Source: Aptenodytes patagonicus (taxonomy: Eukaryota > Chordata > Aves > Sphenisciformes > Spheniscidae). Taken from it: DNA of 64,000 bases. The stretch lies in NCBI RefSeq assembly GCF_965638725.1, contig NC_134949.1, positions 39,708,151 to 39,772,150 of the forward strand, given 5' to 3'. The notes under the pieces were generated by a model, which did not search any database, was not told the origin of the DNA, and saw nothing but the letters and a program-made list of their open reading frames with translations. The position numbers and the translations under genes are program-made. Below are positions 34,870 through 46,249 of this stretch, one piece after another; the first letter of the stretch is position 1, and each line of letters opens with the position of its first letter.

Positions 34870-36317
34870 GTAAACCTTTTAAAATTTTCTGTGTATTATG
34901 GCTATTAAAAACAAACAAAACAACAGCAAAAAAAAAAACCACCCAACCCTAAACAACTGTGGTAGCTGTTGATGCAGAACAGCATTGAAAACTCTTGATT
35001 AAAATATGGTCTTTATTTTGCCATTCCAAAGTCAGAACTACAAATATGTGCAAGATACACTGTTCACACTAGTATCATATTTCTTGTTTCAAGCTTTAAG
35101 GTGTTGGTAGAGCTCAAATTAAGGATGTTCATTCTGATACTTCAAAACTTTAGTTTTTGGAAACAGGGTTTTCTTTTTTAAAGGCTGATAGAATATACTC
35201 CAAGAGCTCAATTATCAGGAATGCACACTGAAATATTGCAGTTTGCATGCTAAAATGTCACTTTCTGCTTTGAACTCCTGCACATACTTGCATGATGTCA
35301 TAGGAATTTAGCTTACTTTCTTTGGACTATATGGATATTTTATAGGCTGCATTGTAACTGGTACATTTGGAAGAGAACAGTGAAGTGATCATTTTAACAC
35401 TCCAAATATTTGACCTGCAGCTGCTGGCTACTAGATCAATTTCTTACTCGTTGGCAGTTGGCTAATGTTCTACGTGACAAAATCCTTGCTTTAAGAATGC
35501 TGCTGAAGGCTCAAGCAAGCTCCAGCCTGCTCTTTAAGCAAGCCTTTTCAGAAGTTAGTCAGCAGGCGTGAATTTTTTTCTGCAACTTGTTCTTTGGCAG
35601 GTTGTTTCCCCCTTTCCACCTCTGAGCCTTGGTATGGACAGAGGTCTCTTGATTGACCTGACATCATGCAAGTTGCCTGTTCATCTTGATTCCCTTCAAT
35701 TTTACTGAACATATGGTGGTTCGGTTGTTTCAGTGCTGTTATCCATTATTTTGTCATCTGATAGACCTGTTTGATATAGTGAGGGATCCTGATAGGACAT
35801 TTCACTGTCATAAATTGCAGGCTTTTATTAATATTCAGATAGTGCCATGTTTAACTCTTTTCGGTATCAATATTAAAACTTACTTAATTTGAACAACTTG
35901 AATCAGTTCAAAGTAAAACTGAGAGGGTTCCAAAAGTATTAGCTGAGGATGGCAGAAATGGCTGCTGCGTTTCCTTAGCAGGGCTTTTGATTCAGGAGCT
36001 TTGATCCTCCAAATCTGTTTTTGTTTTTTAAAGCCACTAGAACTGTCATACTGTAAGCAAAACTAGTCCCACACATCAAATACTACTTCCACAGTTCAGC
36101 TTGGATTACCATATGTATCCCAATTCAGTTTTACTAATTGAGATAGTCTGTTATTTGTATGTGCACAGTAGAAATTACATCAGTAGAGGAGAAGTGATAA
36201 CCTTATCTTCCAAGTCTGTTTGCTAAGAACTTTGCTAGTTCCTGCTTTAGTTCTTTTAACTAAAGAGAAATGACAACTATTTGTCATTAATACTAACCTC
36301 GTGTTTTGTTGTTACAG
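34870..36317 (+). other. RAP1B: RAP1B 3'UTR intron (intron 7)
   Basis: Intron of about 1.45 kb lying wholly after the stop codon, with donor GTAAAC and acceptor TTGTTACAG. AT-rich with an A run near 34929. No other feature seen. Confidence 0.75.
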
Positions 36318-36672
36318 GTCTGAAGAACTGTTGCCCAATTCAACAGTGCCAGCATTCCAACTTTATTAAACCTACCAACATCTTAAATGGACTTTCCTGT
36401 GGTGGTACCCTTTAAGAAATGGATGAAAGCTACTACATCAGTTTGCACATTCTAATCACTTTCCAGTGTCACGAGAGATTTTTACTTATAAATATTCTAA
36501 GTGTATGCAACTGGTAAAACCAGAGCCTACATCCAGTATTACTGATAAGAGACATTATTCATCCACCAATGTTGTACATGTATGAAAACTGTGTACTGTA
36601 TACTTCAACAATCCCCACTTTCTATTGGAGAGTACAATAATGTAAATCCTAAAAGCACCACTATTTTAGCAT

Positions 36673-36678
36673 AATAAA
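36673..36678 (+). terminator. RAP1B: Proximal poly(A) signal AATAAA
   Basis: A canonical hexamer about 360 bases into the last exon. Use would give a short 3'UTR lacking the second miR-101-type site and the AU-rich element. Confidence 0.5.
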
Positions 36679-37520
36679 AGAAAGTCCAAAGAGCTCCTAT
36701 ATAGACTACTCCAGATAACTTTGCTTCATCGGTATTTGTAGCTTATTGTAACTTTTTTAAAGAAATACAGGATCATCATCATCGTATTGTACAAAAGCGC
36801 TTTGATTAACACAACAGCTATATAGTTTTTTAATTTTAGGAAAAACCTGTGGAGACAGTGATCTAGTCTTTAAGAGTCCTTTCAGTATAACGTCTGACTA
36901 AAGACATGGCCTTTAATATCTGTTGGGAAGGAAATGTCCAGACTTTTCAACCTTTTATTGTATGTTTCCTTTTCCTTGTTTACATAGGGAACAATGTTTA
37001 TAGTTGTGTGTACAGTGGGGGTCTACAACAAGAAGTGTATATTTTAAAACGATTTTTTAATGATTTAACAATTTTTTGTAAATCATTTTCGGGCTTCTGC
37101 AGCTGTAGATTCTCACTGTGAATTCCCTTGCTTGCTCATGCATAAGTGTATTTGCAATACCAAATATACAGGTTTAGTACTTTTGCCTGTTAGTGATTGT
37201 TTTACATGTGTAACGTTTTGGTTGAGATGTTAAATGGTGGAAGAGTACTGTGGATGTGAATGTGGGAAGTAATTTTAATCATGTGTAATTGGTCACAGGG
37301 CCTAAGTTGCAGTAATTAACTTTTGCTGATTTATTTAACAATGCCTTGTTGCTTTGTATGCATTAACGTTTGGGTGTAAAGATTGTGTGTATATCCAACA
37401 GGGAGCCACAGTATTTAAATTGACCAACCTAATGTTACAACTGCTTTGAGGTGGCCAAATGTAAACTAAAAGCCTTAATTAAAAGTGGTGCAATTTTGTA
37501 TGACTTAGCATCAGTAGTTC

Positions 37521-37526
37521 AATAAA
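37521..37526 (+). terminator. RAP1B: Distal poly(A) signal AATAAA
   Basis: A canonical hexamer followed about 50 bases later by a GT-rich stretch (TGTTTTGTGTTTTAG), as expected for a functional cleavage site. It is the likely main 3' end of RAP1B. Confidence 0.7.
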
Positions 37527-37928
37527 TTTGGATTGCCATGCAAGGGCTTGCATTACAGTTATATACTACTTGAATGTTTTGTGTTTTAGTAGTGCTAGTA
37601 AATATTGATTTTTAAATCTCTTGCACAGTGCAGATTCATACATCTTAGGACGAACAGGAACCGTTATGACTTTGTCTTCTGACAAATACATGCCATAGAT
37701 ATTTCTTCTAATAGCATCCCATGTGCTAGGGTGGATGAATTTCTGACAAAGTTATAGTTTTGGACTTGGAGTATTCCAAGTTCTAACATAAGGGAGAGTC
37801 TAACAGAAAAATAGCTGTCTTCAAAGGTTTTGAAGCTATTAGTGGCTATTTTGGGAACTTGAATATACATTGCCTGCTATTTTCCTTCTTTCCAGGAAGA
37901 ACTTATTGTTAAAATTGACAGTGTAGCT

Positions 37929-37949
37929 AAAAAAAAAAAAAAAAAAAAA
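37929..37949 (+). repeat. A21 homopolymer
   Basis: Twenty-one A residues lie about 380 bp past the distal RAP1B poly(A) site. I could not find a retrocopy or SINE body upstream of it, nor a flanking target-site duplication. Confidence 0.85.
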
Positions 37950-40900
37950 TCCTGTTGGGAGAAAATATGATTTTTTTGCATGATTAAACCATATTTGTTT
38001 GGTTTCAAGGAAATCTGCAGAAGAGCATTCTTGCAGTATTGAGTGTAGAGTTTTACAGACTTTAAATATCTGTTAACACTGTTGGACTGTGAAGTGGAAT
38101 GCGTGGACTGTGGATGATTTCCCGATGTTGGCTGTGGTGCTGAAAATTAATGTCACACCCAAATACTTGGTACCTCCTGTTTCTCTGGCACAGAATTATC
38201 AGAGCTTGTTCTAATCCATTTCTACAAATTCAATCAGATTAGGTTAGCTAATACCGGTAAGCTTTGAGATAGTTTACGTTGCCCGAAGTGAATTAAGGAG
38301 CCCAGCTGATCCTTCCTGCTGGTAATTTCATCAGTCATTGCCATTGTTTAATGGAGGTAGTACGCTCTTTCACTGTGCAGAGTCAAAGTTAAGACTGAAA
38401 TTCCTTTTCATTTATCATTAGAAACCAGAGCATGTGGTTGATGATCCCCATAAATACCTCTTTTGGTACTCTCTGCATCCTGATTGGTCCCCAGAGTAGA
38501 TGAGACTGGAGCACTGGATGCTCTAGTTCCTTTTTCACTAGGTACCTTCCTCCTTGATGAACTAATCGGTATTTTTCCTCCCTTCGCTTTCAACCTCTGC
38601 TTATTCAGGTCTTATAACACTTATGTCCCAGTTGTCCTTTATCTGTGTTCTTTTTAATGTGTTTCTTTTCCAGGCAGCTGTACAGATGGCATTGGGTGGG
38701 AGGGAGAGAAAATTCTTTGATAACATTAGGGAGGGGGCCCTGGTCTGGTCTCAGTGTCCAGCCAACAAGTACTGATTACAGGGAACATCGGGCTTTGTCC
38801 TGAAAGCTCTGTACTGAAGCATTCTTGGTTGCTTTGTGGAATAGTAAATGTACATTTCCGCAGCATTAGAGGTAGTCAGTTTGATCAAATCCCAGGAAAG
38901 TAAAATTTGCAGAAACTCCAGGCTTTACCATCTAAAGATTGTGCTAAAAAAGTGAAATACGCTTTTTCCCTCCTATGTTTAGAACTTAGGCCAGATTTGT
39001 AAAATTAACACATCATAACCCAGGTAATACCTAAAAACCAGTATTTGTCTCCTTGAAAACTTAGGCAGGCTTCAAGGGAGCAGTGTCCCGGTTGTTAAAG
39101 GGAAGATGTGTGACAAAATGATGCTGAGGAAGTGATGGACATGAAGCATAAGGAAAAAAACGCATGAAAGAATTTTCTTCATATCTAAGTAATTACAGCA
39201 TAAGAAACTGTTCCTGCTGAGGAAGTGAACATCCAGTTCCCCACAGGAATTGGAACTATGTAAGCAGTTACCAATTCTAGAAAAGAATCCTGTTGTCTGA
39301 AATTTTTGAACAAACTCTTACATATCTTCAGGATAACTGCTTTGTGTTCCAGCGCTTCAGAAGTTCATGCTTGAACTACTTGTACAGAAACAGAACACTT
39401 CTCATAAAGCTTTAGATGAAAACATGCATAATTCATATCTTGAGAACTAATGCAGTAATTTTCCAAATTCAGTGTTAATACACATGTATTACTGCTTGTA
39501 AAGTTAGCTTATGCTTACAGTGCACACGAAGGTTGTGACTGCTTTATTTCCACCCTAATCTGAAACTGGTATATGTCAGTATTTAAATGTCTGAGCTTTC
39601 TATGGAAAAAGTAATGTTTATGTCCTGAATTATAGAAGTATTATTTACTGGAATTGCACTCTTCCTATTAGGACTCTTTCCTGTCAGTATAAATTTATTT
39701 CTTACACCTTACCTTGTTACTAATGCCCTTCTTCATCCTCAAATTATTCTGTGAAATGAATGTCTACTTGCCAAACTTACAAGAGTATTTTGAGACTTTG
39801 CAAGATGTTTTCAGATGTCCGGATGAACACACTGTAAGCTCAAACTACTACTGCTCTTCTGCATAAAAGAATGTAACTTGTGGAAAAGTATTGTAGAACT
39901 AGATATTGTTTCATAATGTGTACTGATATTGCAATGCTAGAAATGGGAGGTGGGAGGAGAATCCTGCTAGAATTTGGATTAAACTCTGCATTTTTCTCCC
40001 TTTTCTGCTGTAGTTAGAGTTGCTGTTTCCTCATGGGCGAACGCTAAAGATGAGGATTTTCTTATTTTAGAATGCTCTAAACAAACTGTGGATGAATCAA
40101 ACTTGATGGGTTTTTCCCAAAGTTTTCTAATCTTTGCCAGTTTTGGGAATAACTTAAGAGGGGGAGAAGTTTTGCCACAATACTGTACTAGTTCTAGATA
40201 GACCTCAGTTTAGACGTATCAACAATAGAAAGTTATTTCTAGATGTGAATGGTCAAAAATAGTAGTCTATATACAGCTGTCTAGTGCTTCTTGAATTGTA
40301 ATAGGAAGATGCAGCCAAGCATCAGCTTTTTGTCCAATTTTAAACTGCTGTCCCAACAGCATTAGGCTATACTTCAATTTATAGCTTTTATTTTGCCTGT
40401 GTATGGGGAGGAGAATAAAAGCAAAGAAAGTTGCTCAAATATGTAACAAAATGCAGTTGTATGTAGTTCTCTGAGGTAGCATTAGTGAAGCAGAGCTCTT
40501 AATCAAATTAGGTTCTTGCTTCTGAGTCTTAAGCACCTTATGCTTTTCTTTGAAAGGTTTATGAACAACTTGAAGATTCTTAAAACCTAATTTAACTTCT
40601 CTGTTCTAGAAAGTAAAACTCTGGAATCATACTTATTTGTCACAAACTTTACATTCTTAGTCTGGAACTATAAGCAAAGTTGTTTTGTGGTCTTTATTTT
40701 GTTCTCAGTGTTGCAATATCTGGGCTTCAAACAACAGATAAACGTGGATTTTGCTTTTTTTCTGTTTGTGGTTTTTTGGGGGTTTGTTTTGGTTTGGGTT
40801 TTTTTTTCTTTTTTAAATACCCTCCAAAACCATTTATTTTCAGAATTTTGAATCATCAAGCAGATGGTGGCTTCCTGTTTTCAATGAGATGTTCTTTAGG

Positions 40901-42341
40901 GAGAGACTTGTGAATGGAGAAAGGAATGTCTTCATAATTCCACTGTACTCACTTCAGCCTCCAGAAACATTAGTTCTGCCAAACAACAAGCTCTACAGCT
41001 TCATTGTTTTAAGAAAGTTCACTGCCACCAGGATTTTTTTCTTTGAGGTGGTGGCTGGGGTGGATTACTTCATTTGAAAGACATTGTAATTTCTAATTAA
41101 CTCATGTAATGTCTTTTGGCTACCATAAACTTGGGGGGAGGGGACATTTCTGCAATCTTGGATACTGAGTGAAATTATAGTGGAAGTTACAGTTCCTTCT
41201 ATGGTCAGTATACTTCACCTTTTCACACTGTGGCATTTTTACCTTATAGTTCAAAATCTAGCAGGGAGGAGTCAGTAACTTCACTCCTGTACTAAGTACA
41301 AAAAACTGTATGTGAAATCCCAGCTCTCATAAACTGGGTTTACTGCTTGTAACGTGCCCAATACAACAAAGACCCGTGGCACTACTGTCATGATTTTCAG
41401 ACATAAATAAAATGGCAGTTACAAATTTGTCTCTTTTTTTCCTTTTTAATAAAAAAGGGTTTTTAGCTGAGCTTCCTGAACAGGAGTAGGCATGGGAATC
41501 AACTTGTTTAGGGTAAGACCCCCAGAAAACATTAATTTGAGAGTCAACACGGGTGTTTTAATACTAAGCAAGCACATAAACACTTTAGTTAAATTCTTGA
41601 TTGGTTTTAAAAAAAAAAAAAGTTTCCTTACATTTAAATTAAAAAAAGTGAAAAATTACACACTTCCAGGAAGGTGTTTCAACTAAGAAAAGATGGGCTA
41701 AAACATGAGCTTTCTTCTCTTACAAAAAGGCAAGGTAGAGCGTAGGTTCCACGGTTTTCTTTGTACTGAATGCAATGTCACACATTGCACGAGAGCTTTG
41801 TCGTGCTCTTGCTTTTGGTAGTTCTGAATTAAGACTACAGTTTTGTATAGGCAGGTGTCATGTATGCAGCTTAGCAATGCATTAGGGCAGTTTGTTTGAT
41901 TTGTGAGCTGTCTATATTAAAACATATTTTGTAAAGGGTAATTGGAGTTTTGAGTTAGTTTACGTGTTTAATTTTAATGTGGTATATCCTGAACTTTAAC
42001 CTAGTACATCCTGTAAACCCCACTAAACTTCACAGAAAGCTAGTAGGGAGCAGAGGAATGTTAGGCATTGGCAATAAACCTGCCATGTTTCTGTGTTAGT
42101 CGTGCTAGCTGTCAAGTTGTCTTTGCTTGTCCTGCCTGTAAGTATGGAGCATTGCTACCCCTCGTGAGATTCTGAAAACATGGCTGCAGTTAGGATCAGT
42201 GTGGACGCAAATATGTGAAACTTAAGGTGGATTTATAACTTGTAATTATAAATTTAAATTCAGTCCTTTGTATCACTGACTGAAAAATTTGCATTCCCTT
42301 CTGCTTCTTGGAAGTGTAAGATGCTTGCATGAGACTTTCAG

Positions 42342-42356
42342 GTGTGTGTGTGTGTG
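42342..42356 (+). repeat. GT dinucleotide repeat
   Basis: About seven and a half GT units abut the left edge of the NUP107 CpG island. Confidence 0.8.
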
Positions 42357-42418
42357 CTCCGTACGGCGGACCCGTCCCCGCCCAGGCCGGGCTGCCGGGG
42401 GGGCGCGGCGCCCGGAGC

Positions 42419-42430
42419 GGCGCAGGCGCA
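42419..42430 (+). promoter_or_regulatory. NRF1-like site
   Basis: GGCGCAGGCGCA fits YGCGCAKGCGCR except at its first base. It lies about 120 bp upstream of the NUP107 ATG. Confidence 0.45.
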
Positions 42431-42455
42431 GTGCGGCGGCCCCGCCTTGCGCGGG

Positions 42456-42480
42456 CGGAAGCTCGCTCCTCTCCTTCCGG
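42456..42480. promoter_or_regulatory. Pair of ETS-family cores in opposite orientation
   Basis: CGGAAG at 42456-42461 and CTTCCGG at 42474-42480 lie 70-90 bp upstream of the start codon, as is frequent in housekeeping promoters bound by GABP/ELK-type factors. Confidence 0.45.
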
Positions 42481-42546
42481 GCCGCGGGCCGGCGCTGGCG
42501 GAGGCGGGAAGGCTCGAGCCCGGGCTGCGCCGGGCCGGAGGCCGCC

Positions 42547-42554
42547 ATGGAGAG
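42547..42554 (+). CDS. NUP107: NUP107 coding exon 1 (residues 1-2 and part of 3)
   Basis: Only eight coding bases, ATGGAGAG, precede the donor AG|GTGGGA. The start context GCCGCCATGG is a perfect Kozak match. Joined to exon 2 it reads MERNGFGD, matching human MDRSGFGE as I recall it, which fixes both the start and the splice. Confidence 0.93.
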
Positions 42555-43359
42555 GTGGGAGGCGCGGGGAGGGGGGGTCGGCCGGTGCCGGCGGGGCGTC
42601 CCGAGAGGAGCGCGGGTCCCCCCCGGGTGTGATGTGACCCATCCCCCCGTAGCGGCCGCGGAGGAGCGGGGGCGGTGTGTTCGCAGTGCGGGCTGGAAAA
42701 CGCAGCAAAGCTGGAACAGTTTCTGAGGGGTATCGAAGGTTTTTATGTCACCCGAGAGCTTTAAATCCGTTTCGTTTCTTCTGGAATATATTTATAGATT
42801 AAACTGAAGTTGTTAATTACGCGGGAGTCATCGAGCCGGGCCTTTGCAGGGTGCTCTGCAGGCAGGCCTGCTTAGGCAGTCACAGCTGAGGCCTTCGCGA
42901 CCCACCTGTAGCTTCTCCTTTGCATTTTAGTAATTGTTAACGATTTTTTCCCCTCCTGCAAGACACGTGAACTTTCTCAATCTGCGGTGGTTTTGCGTAT
43001 CTGAAGAAAAAAATCAAATAGTGAAATCATGTCATTCTTTCAATTGAATTTTTCAATTCAAAATTGAATTTCATACTGTTGCATCTCTTACTAGCTTTTT
43101 TTTTTTTTTTAATAAGAAAATGTCTGTTGTGGTGTAGGAGGAACAAAGTGTGGGTTTTCAGACCGACTCATTTTCCCGAGCTGATGAGCAATACTAGATG
43201 TTCTGTAGAGGAAACTGGACATCAGTACTAGAATTGGAGATGACTTACGCTTTGTTTAAGTTTCCCGGTTGTGGAGTTACTTGAAGCAACAAAAAAATCT
43301 TGTTGTATGTTCTGCTTGGATTCACTTGCTTACTTTGTGTCTGTGTTGCTGTTCTCTAG
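42555..43359 (+). other. NUP107: NUP107 intron 1
   Basis: Intron of 805 bp with donor GTGGGA and acceptor GTTCTCTAG. Its first part is still within the CpG island. A T run lies near 43098. Nothing else recognised. Confidence 0.8.
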
Positions 43360-43445
43360 AAATGGGTTTGGAGACATGTCATCCCCCCGTGATGCAGAGA
43401 TGGCCAGACCTGGACGGAAGCAAAGCTCTCAGAAAAGAGTTTCTA
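43360..43445 (+). CDS. NUP107: NUP107 coding exon 2 (residues 3-31)
   Basis: It encodes the polar N-terminal stretch, including RKQSSQKRV, which aligns with human RKQSAQKRV. It ends in phase 1 at TCTA|GTATCCTTTT, a U12-type donor. Continuing with the next exon restores the frame, while the only other nearby GT choices lead to a stop. Confidence 0.92.
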
Positions 43446-45200
43446 GTATCCTTTTTCTGTAAAGATTTTTTTATCTTCTCTTTAATTGTTGTTTGCTGTG
43501 TTCATAAGGAGTGTGTATTTTTACCACTCCTTTGATTTTGAGCATATTGAGAATAGTTTTTAAACATACAGCAAATTACTTTTTGTTTTATGCCCATTTA
43601 AAGTGAGGAATGTATGAATATAATGTAAAATTGTTATCTGATTTGTGAGGTATTCTGCAGTCAAAATTTTGCTATTGAACTGTCTCATATTTTCCCCTTA
43701 GGTAGTCTGTTTTCTTTTCTGTGTGATATTTTCATGCATTAAGAGGGAGAAAAGTTCAAAGACAAAACTATGATTGCAATATCTAAAAACTAGCAGGGAG
43801 AGATATTAATGACTGACTGAAAGTGTGACTACGAAATCTGGATGAGTTTCATTTAGAAAAATACTGTGTTTTCAGCAACATGGTATGTTACTTGGTCTTT
43901 ACAGAAGAACTTAGGGATAAGCCAAAAGATGCAATTCTTTGCCTTTTCACAGAATAGTATTTCCTCTGAATGGAATTTTCTCTCCCCCCTCCTTTTCCCC
44001 TCATTGTAGTCTTAAACCACGTCAAAGCTGCTGTGGTGGTGGCTCAGAAGATTATTCACTAGACTTCAGGGAAAGTATGAGATTGTCGAAATGCTTGTAT
44101 AGTCAATTCTTGACTATGTTTAGATTGATTATTTTGGTTATGGGTTAAATATGATTGCAGGGATGTTGCGTTGCCTGTCTCCTAAACTTGTGCCATCACA
44201 TTTGTGTATTGTGGTGGTTTACATTTTTTCGTGGGCTTATGAACTAGGTTGATGTCAGCCCAGAGAACTATGTGAGCCACAGCTAACTCCATCCCTGAGT
44301 TTTTGAAAAAATGAAGTTTTCTTCACTCCGTTAGATCTTAATTTTATGGTCTTATGCTCTTTTGCATGTATTGTGTTATCAGAGTATTGTGATTATTTAG
44401 TGTATCTTAGCTTTCCATCCACACTAATAGCAAGAAGAGTGCACAGACATAGATTTAAATTTCCACAGAATTTTTTCCCCCCACTTATTTACAATAAGAA
44501 AAAAATATCGTGTAATTTGACAGCTAATATAATGGTATTTTTCTGGTTATGATGGCAAAGGAATCTAGTACATTTGTTTGTCCTTCTGTTCTTTGTAAGC
44601 AGAATAAAACTGGTGAGATATTGGCCCTGATTATATTGTCCCTGAGAATCGTGATGTTCTTGGACACTGATATAACATAGGATGCTGAAACTTTTACACA
44701 ACTACTTCTTAGTAAACCATACCTAGAGCACTGAGCCTAGTTGCCAACAGGAAGAAGCAAAGTAGAGCAACAGAGACGACTTTTGTTAAAGTTACCAGCA
44801 TCCTGGAACTAAGAGAGAGAGAACTTTTGTTTGAAATGCATTCAGTCCAGATTTTCTCGTTATGGTTTATGTAGCATAAAGCAGCTCCTTATGGGGCAAA
44901 AGTATTCTCTTTGATCTGAGCAGTTATGAAGAGTCCCAGACCTGTTGTGCTCAGGTTTCTGAACTTTACTTTGCAGTGTCCCTTTTAGCCCTCCAGCTTT
45001 TAAGTTTCTGGTGAAACGTTTTGTGACCTAACTCAGGCTGATGAATGGGACTTTCTGCTTTAGTCTGAAAGACAAGATGTGTAATCTTCATAATGTTTGA
45101 GCTACAGCAAAATATTTTTCCTTTCCAAGTATTCACAATCGTTTTGAATAGAGCCGAAAGCGTGTTTAGGAGAGTGTTTCTTATCTTGTTTATTAATCAG
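43446..45200 (+). other. NUP107: NUP107 intron 2, probable U12-type
   Basis: The donor GTATCCTTTT matches the minor-spliceosome consensus RTATCCTTT exactly. The 3' end, TTATTAATCAG, has no strong polypyrimidine tract. A branch-like TTTCTTATC lies at 45177-45185, about 17 bases before the acceptor, but it is an imperfect match to TTCCTTRAY. Ends are GT-AG, a frequent subtype of U12 introns. Confidence 0.8.
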
Positions 45201-45290
45201 TTCTTACATCCCTGGATGACACTATTGGAAACATGACGCCCAGAGGCCAGTTGATTTCCCGAACTCCTAGTTCATTGCTTCGCCAGCCAG
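45201..45290 (+). CDS. NUP107: NUP107 coding exon 3 (residues 32-61)
   Basis: It runs from TAATCAG| to CCAG|GTAAGA, phase 1 at both ends. It encodes a linker with two Thr-Pro sites (TPR at 44, TPS at 53), candidate mitotic kinase targets. Confidence 0.93.
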
Positions 45291-45368
45291 GTAAGACTAC
45301 TTTCTTTCTTTAGTATTTAGTTAAAGGAATAATATGTTTGGACTTCATAATTGATAACAATTCATAAG

Positions 45369-45848
45369 GAGAAAGACATGGATGCACTCTAGTGAGTCCA
45401 GTGAAGGGCTGCAGAGTTGATTAGGGGACTGGAGCATCTGATGTATGAGGAGAGGCTCAGAAGAGCTGGGATTGTTTAACCTGGGAAAGAGAAGGCTTGG
45501 GGGAATCTTGTCAATGTATATAAATACCTGATGGGAGGGATTAAAAAGGCAGCCAGGCTTTTCTTGGTGGTGCCCGGTGAAAAGACAAGAGGCAATAGGC
45601 ACGACAGGATATACAGCAAATTCTGTTCAAACATAAGAAAAATCTTTTTTTGCTGTGAGGGTGATTGAACGCCAGAACTGGTTGCCCGGATGGTCTGTGG
45701 AGTCTGCATCCTTGGAGATAACCAAAGCTGACTGGACAAGGTCTTGAGCAACCTTTTCTAGCTGACACTGCTTTGGGCAGGGGGGTTGGAGCAGATGATC
45801 TCCAGAGGTTCCTTCCAACCTCAACTTCTTGGTAATTCTGTGATTCTG
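45369..45848 (+). mobile_element. CR1 LINE fragment, 3' end
   Basis: About 480 bp read in the sense direction like the 3' end of an avian CR1. Recognisable pieces in order are AAAGACATGGATG, GGACTGGAGCATCTGATG, TATGAGGAGAGGCTCAGA, GTGAGGGTGATTGAACGCC, TTGAGCAACCT, GGGGGGTTGGAGCAGATGAT and CCTTCCAACCTC. It ends in the tail ATTCTGTGATTCTG (45835-45848), the imperfect octamer repeat typical of CR1. It is 5'-truncated and clearly diverged, so not active. Usual absence of target duplications in CR1 leaves the left edge approximate. Confidence 0.92.
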
Positions 45849-46249
45849 AAGTTAAACACATTATAAATATGGAAAAGAACACTTAGTAGTAGTCAGCGTA
45901 TATCTTCATATGTTACATATTTACGCTATTGCTGAATGCCAATGGATTTTTGCCTTTCAGTTTTTAGAGGGTGTTTGAGCTTCATTTTCTTTGTTTGGCA
46001 CAAGAGTATGTCCAGTATCATTTCAGTTTCTCTCAAGTACCACATTGAAACTGATTCTCGCCTTACTAATCAGCAATCTAGTTTGTTGTGTTTCCTTCTT
46101 TTTCACAGCTTTCTTTTGGTTTTGCAGTAGCTTTTAATTCTTCAAGATTGTTGAGTAGTGTCTCTTCAGGTATTTTTCCATCCTTGTTTTTGTGGCAGGT
46201 TAATTCTGTTGCTGACCTTTCTGCCAGGTGTATTTATTGGTTGCATCGG

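Larger units (their letters stand above)
36318..37550 (+). other. RAP1B: RAP1B terminal exon, 3'UTR
   Basis: It starts GTCTGAAGAACTG after the acceptor and is entirely untranslated. It holds two poly(A) hexamers, at 36673-36678 and 37521-37526. It also has an AU-rich ATTTATTTA at 37329-37337 and two miR-101-type seed matches at 36593-36600 and 37245-37251. The end is placed 10-30 bases beyond the second hexamer; a GT-rich stretch near 37577 would serve as the downstream element. Confidence 0.8.
37551..42356. other. RAP1B-NUP107 intergenic region
   Basis: Intergenic region of about 4.8 kb between two genes on the same strand. It holds an A21 tract at 37929-37949, further AATAAA hexamers at 40414-40419 and 41406-41411, and a GT microsatellite just before the NUP107 island. 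No gene, CR1 or LTR recognised. The later hexamers could serve a longer RAP1B 3'UTR, but nothing in the sequence demonstrates this. Confidence 0.6.
42357..42700 (+). promoter_or_regulatory. NUP107: CpG island promoter of NUP107
   Basis: A compact GC- and CpG-rich block surrounds the NUP107 start codon. It has an NRF1-like site (42419-42430, 11 of 12 consensus positions) and two ETS cores, CGGAAG at 42456-42461 and CTTCCGG at 42474-42480. No TATA box. NRF1 plus ETS is a common combination for constitutively expressed genes. Transcription probably starts between about 42430 and 42540. Confidence 0.8.

Noticed and set aside
42196-42726. Open frames up to 170 codons across the NUP107 promoter
   Set aside because: Same GC effect; the real coding content here is only eight bases at 42547-42554.
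43446-43465. Alternative donor CT|GTAAAG at 43460 for NUP107 exon 2
   Set aside because: It would put exon 3 in a frame that soon meets a stop; the GTATCC donor keeps the Nup107 frame.
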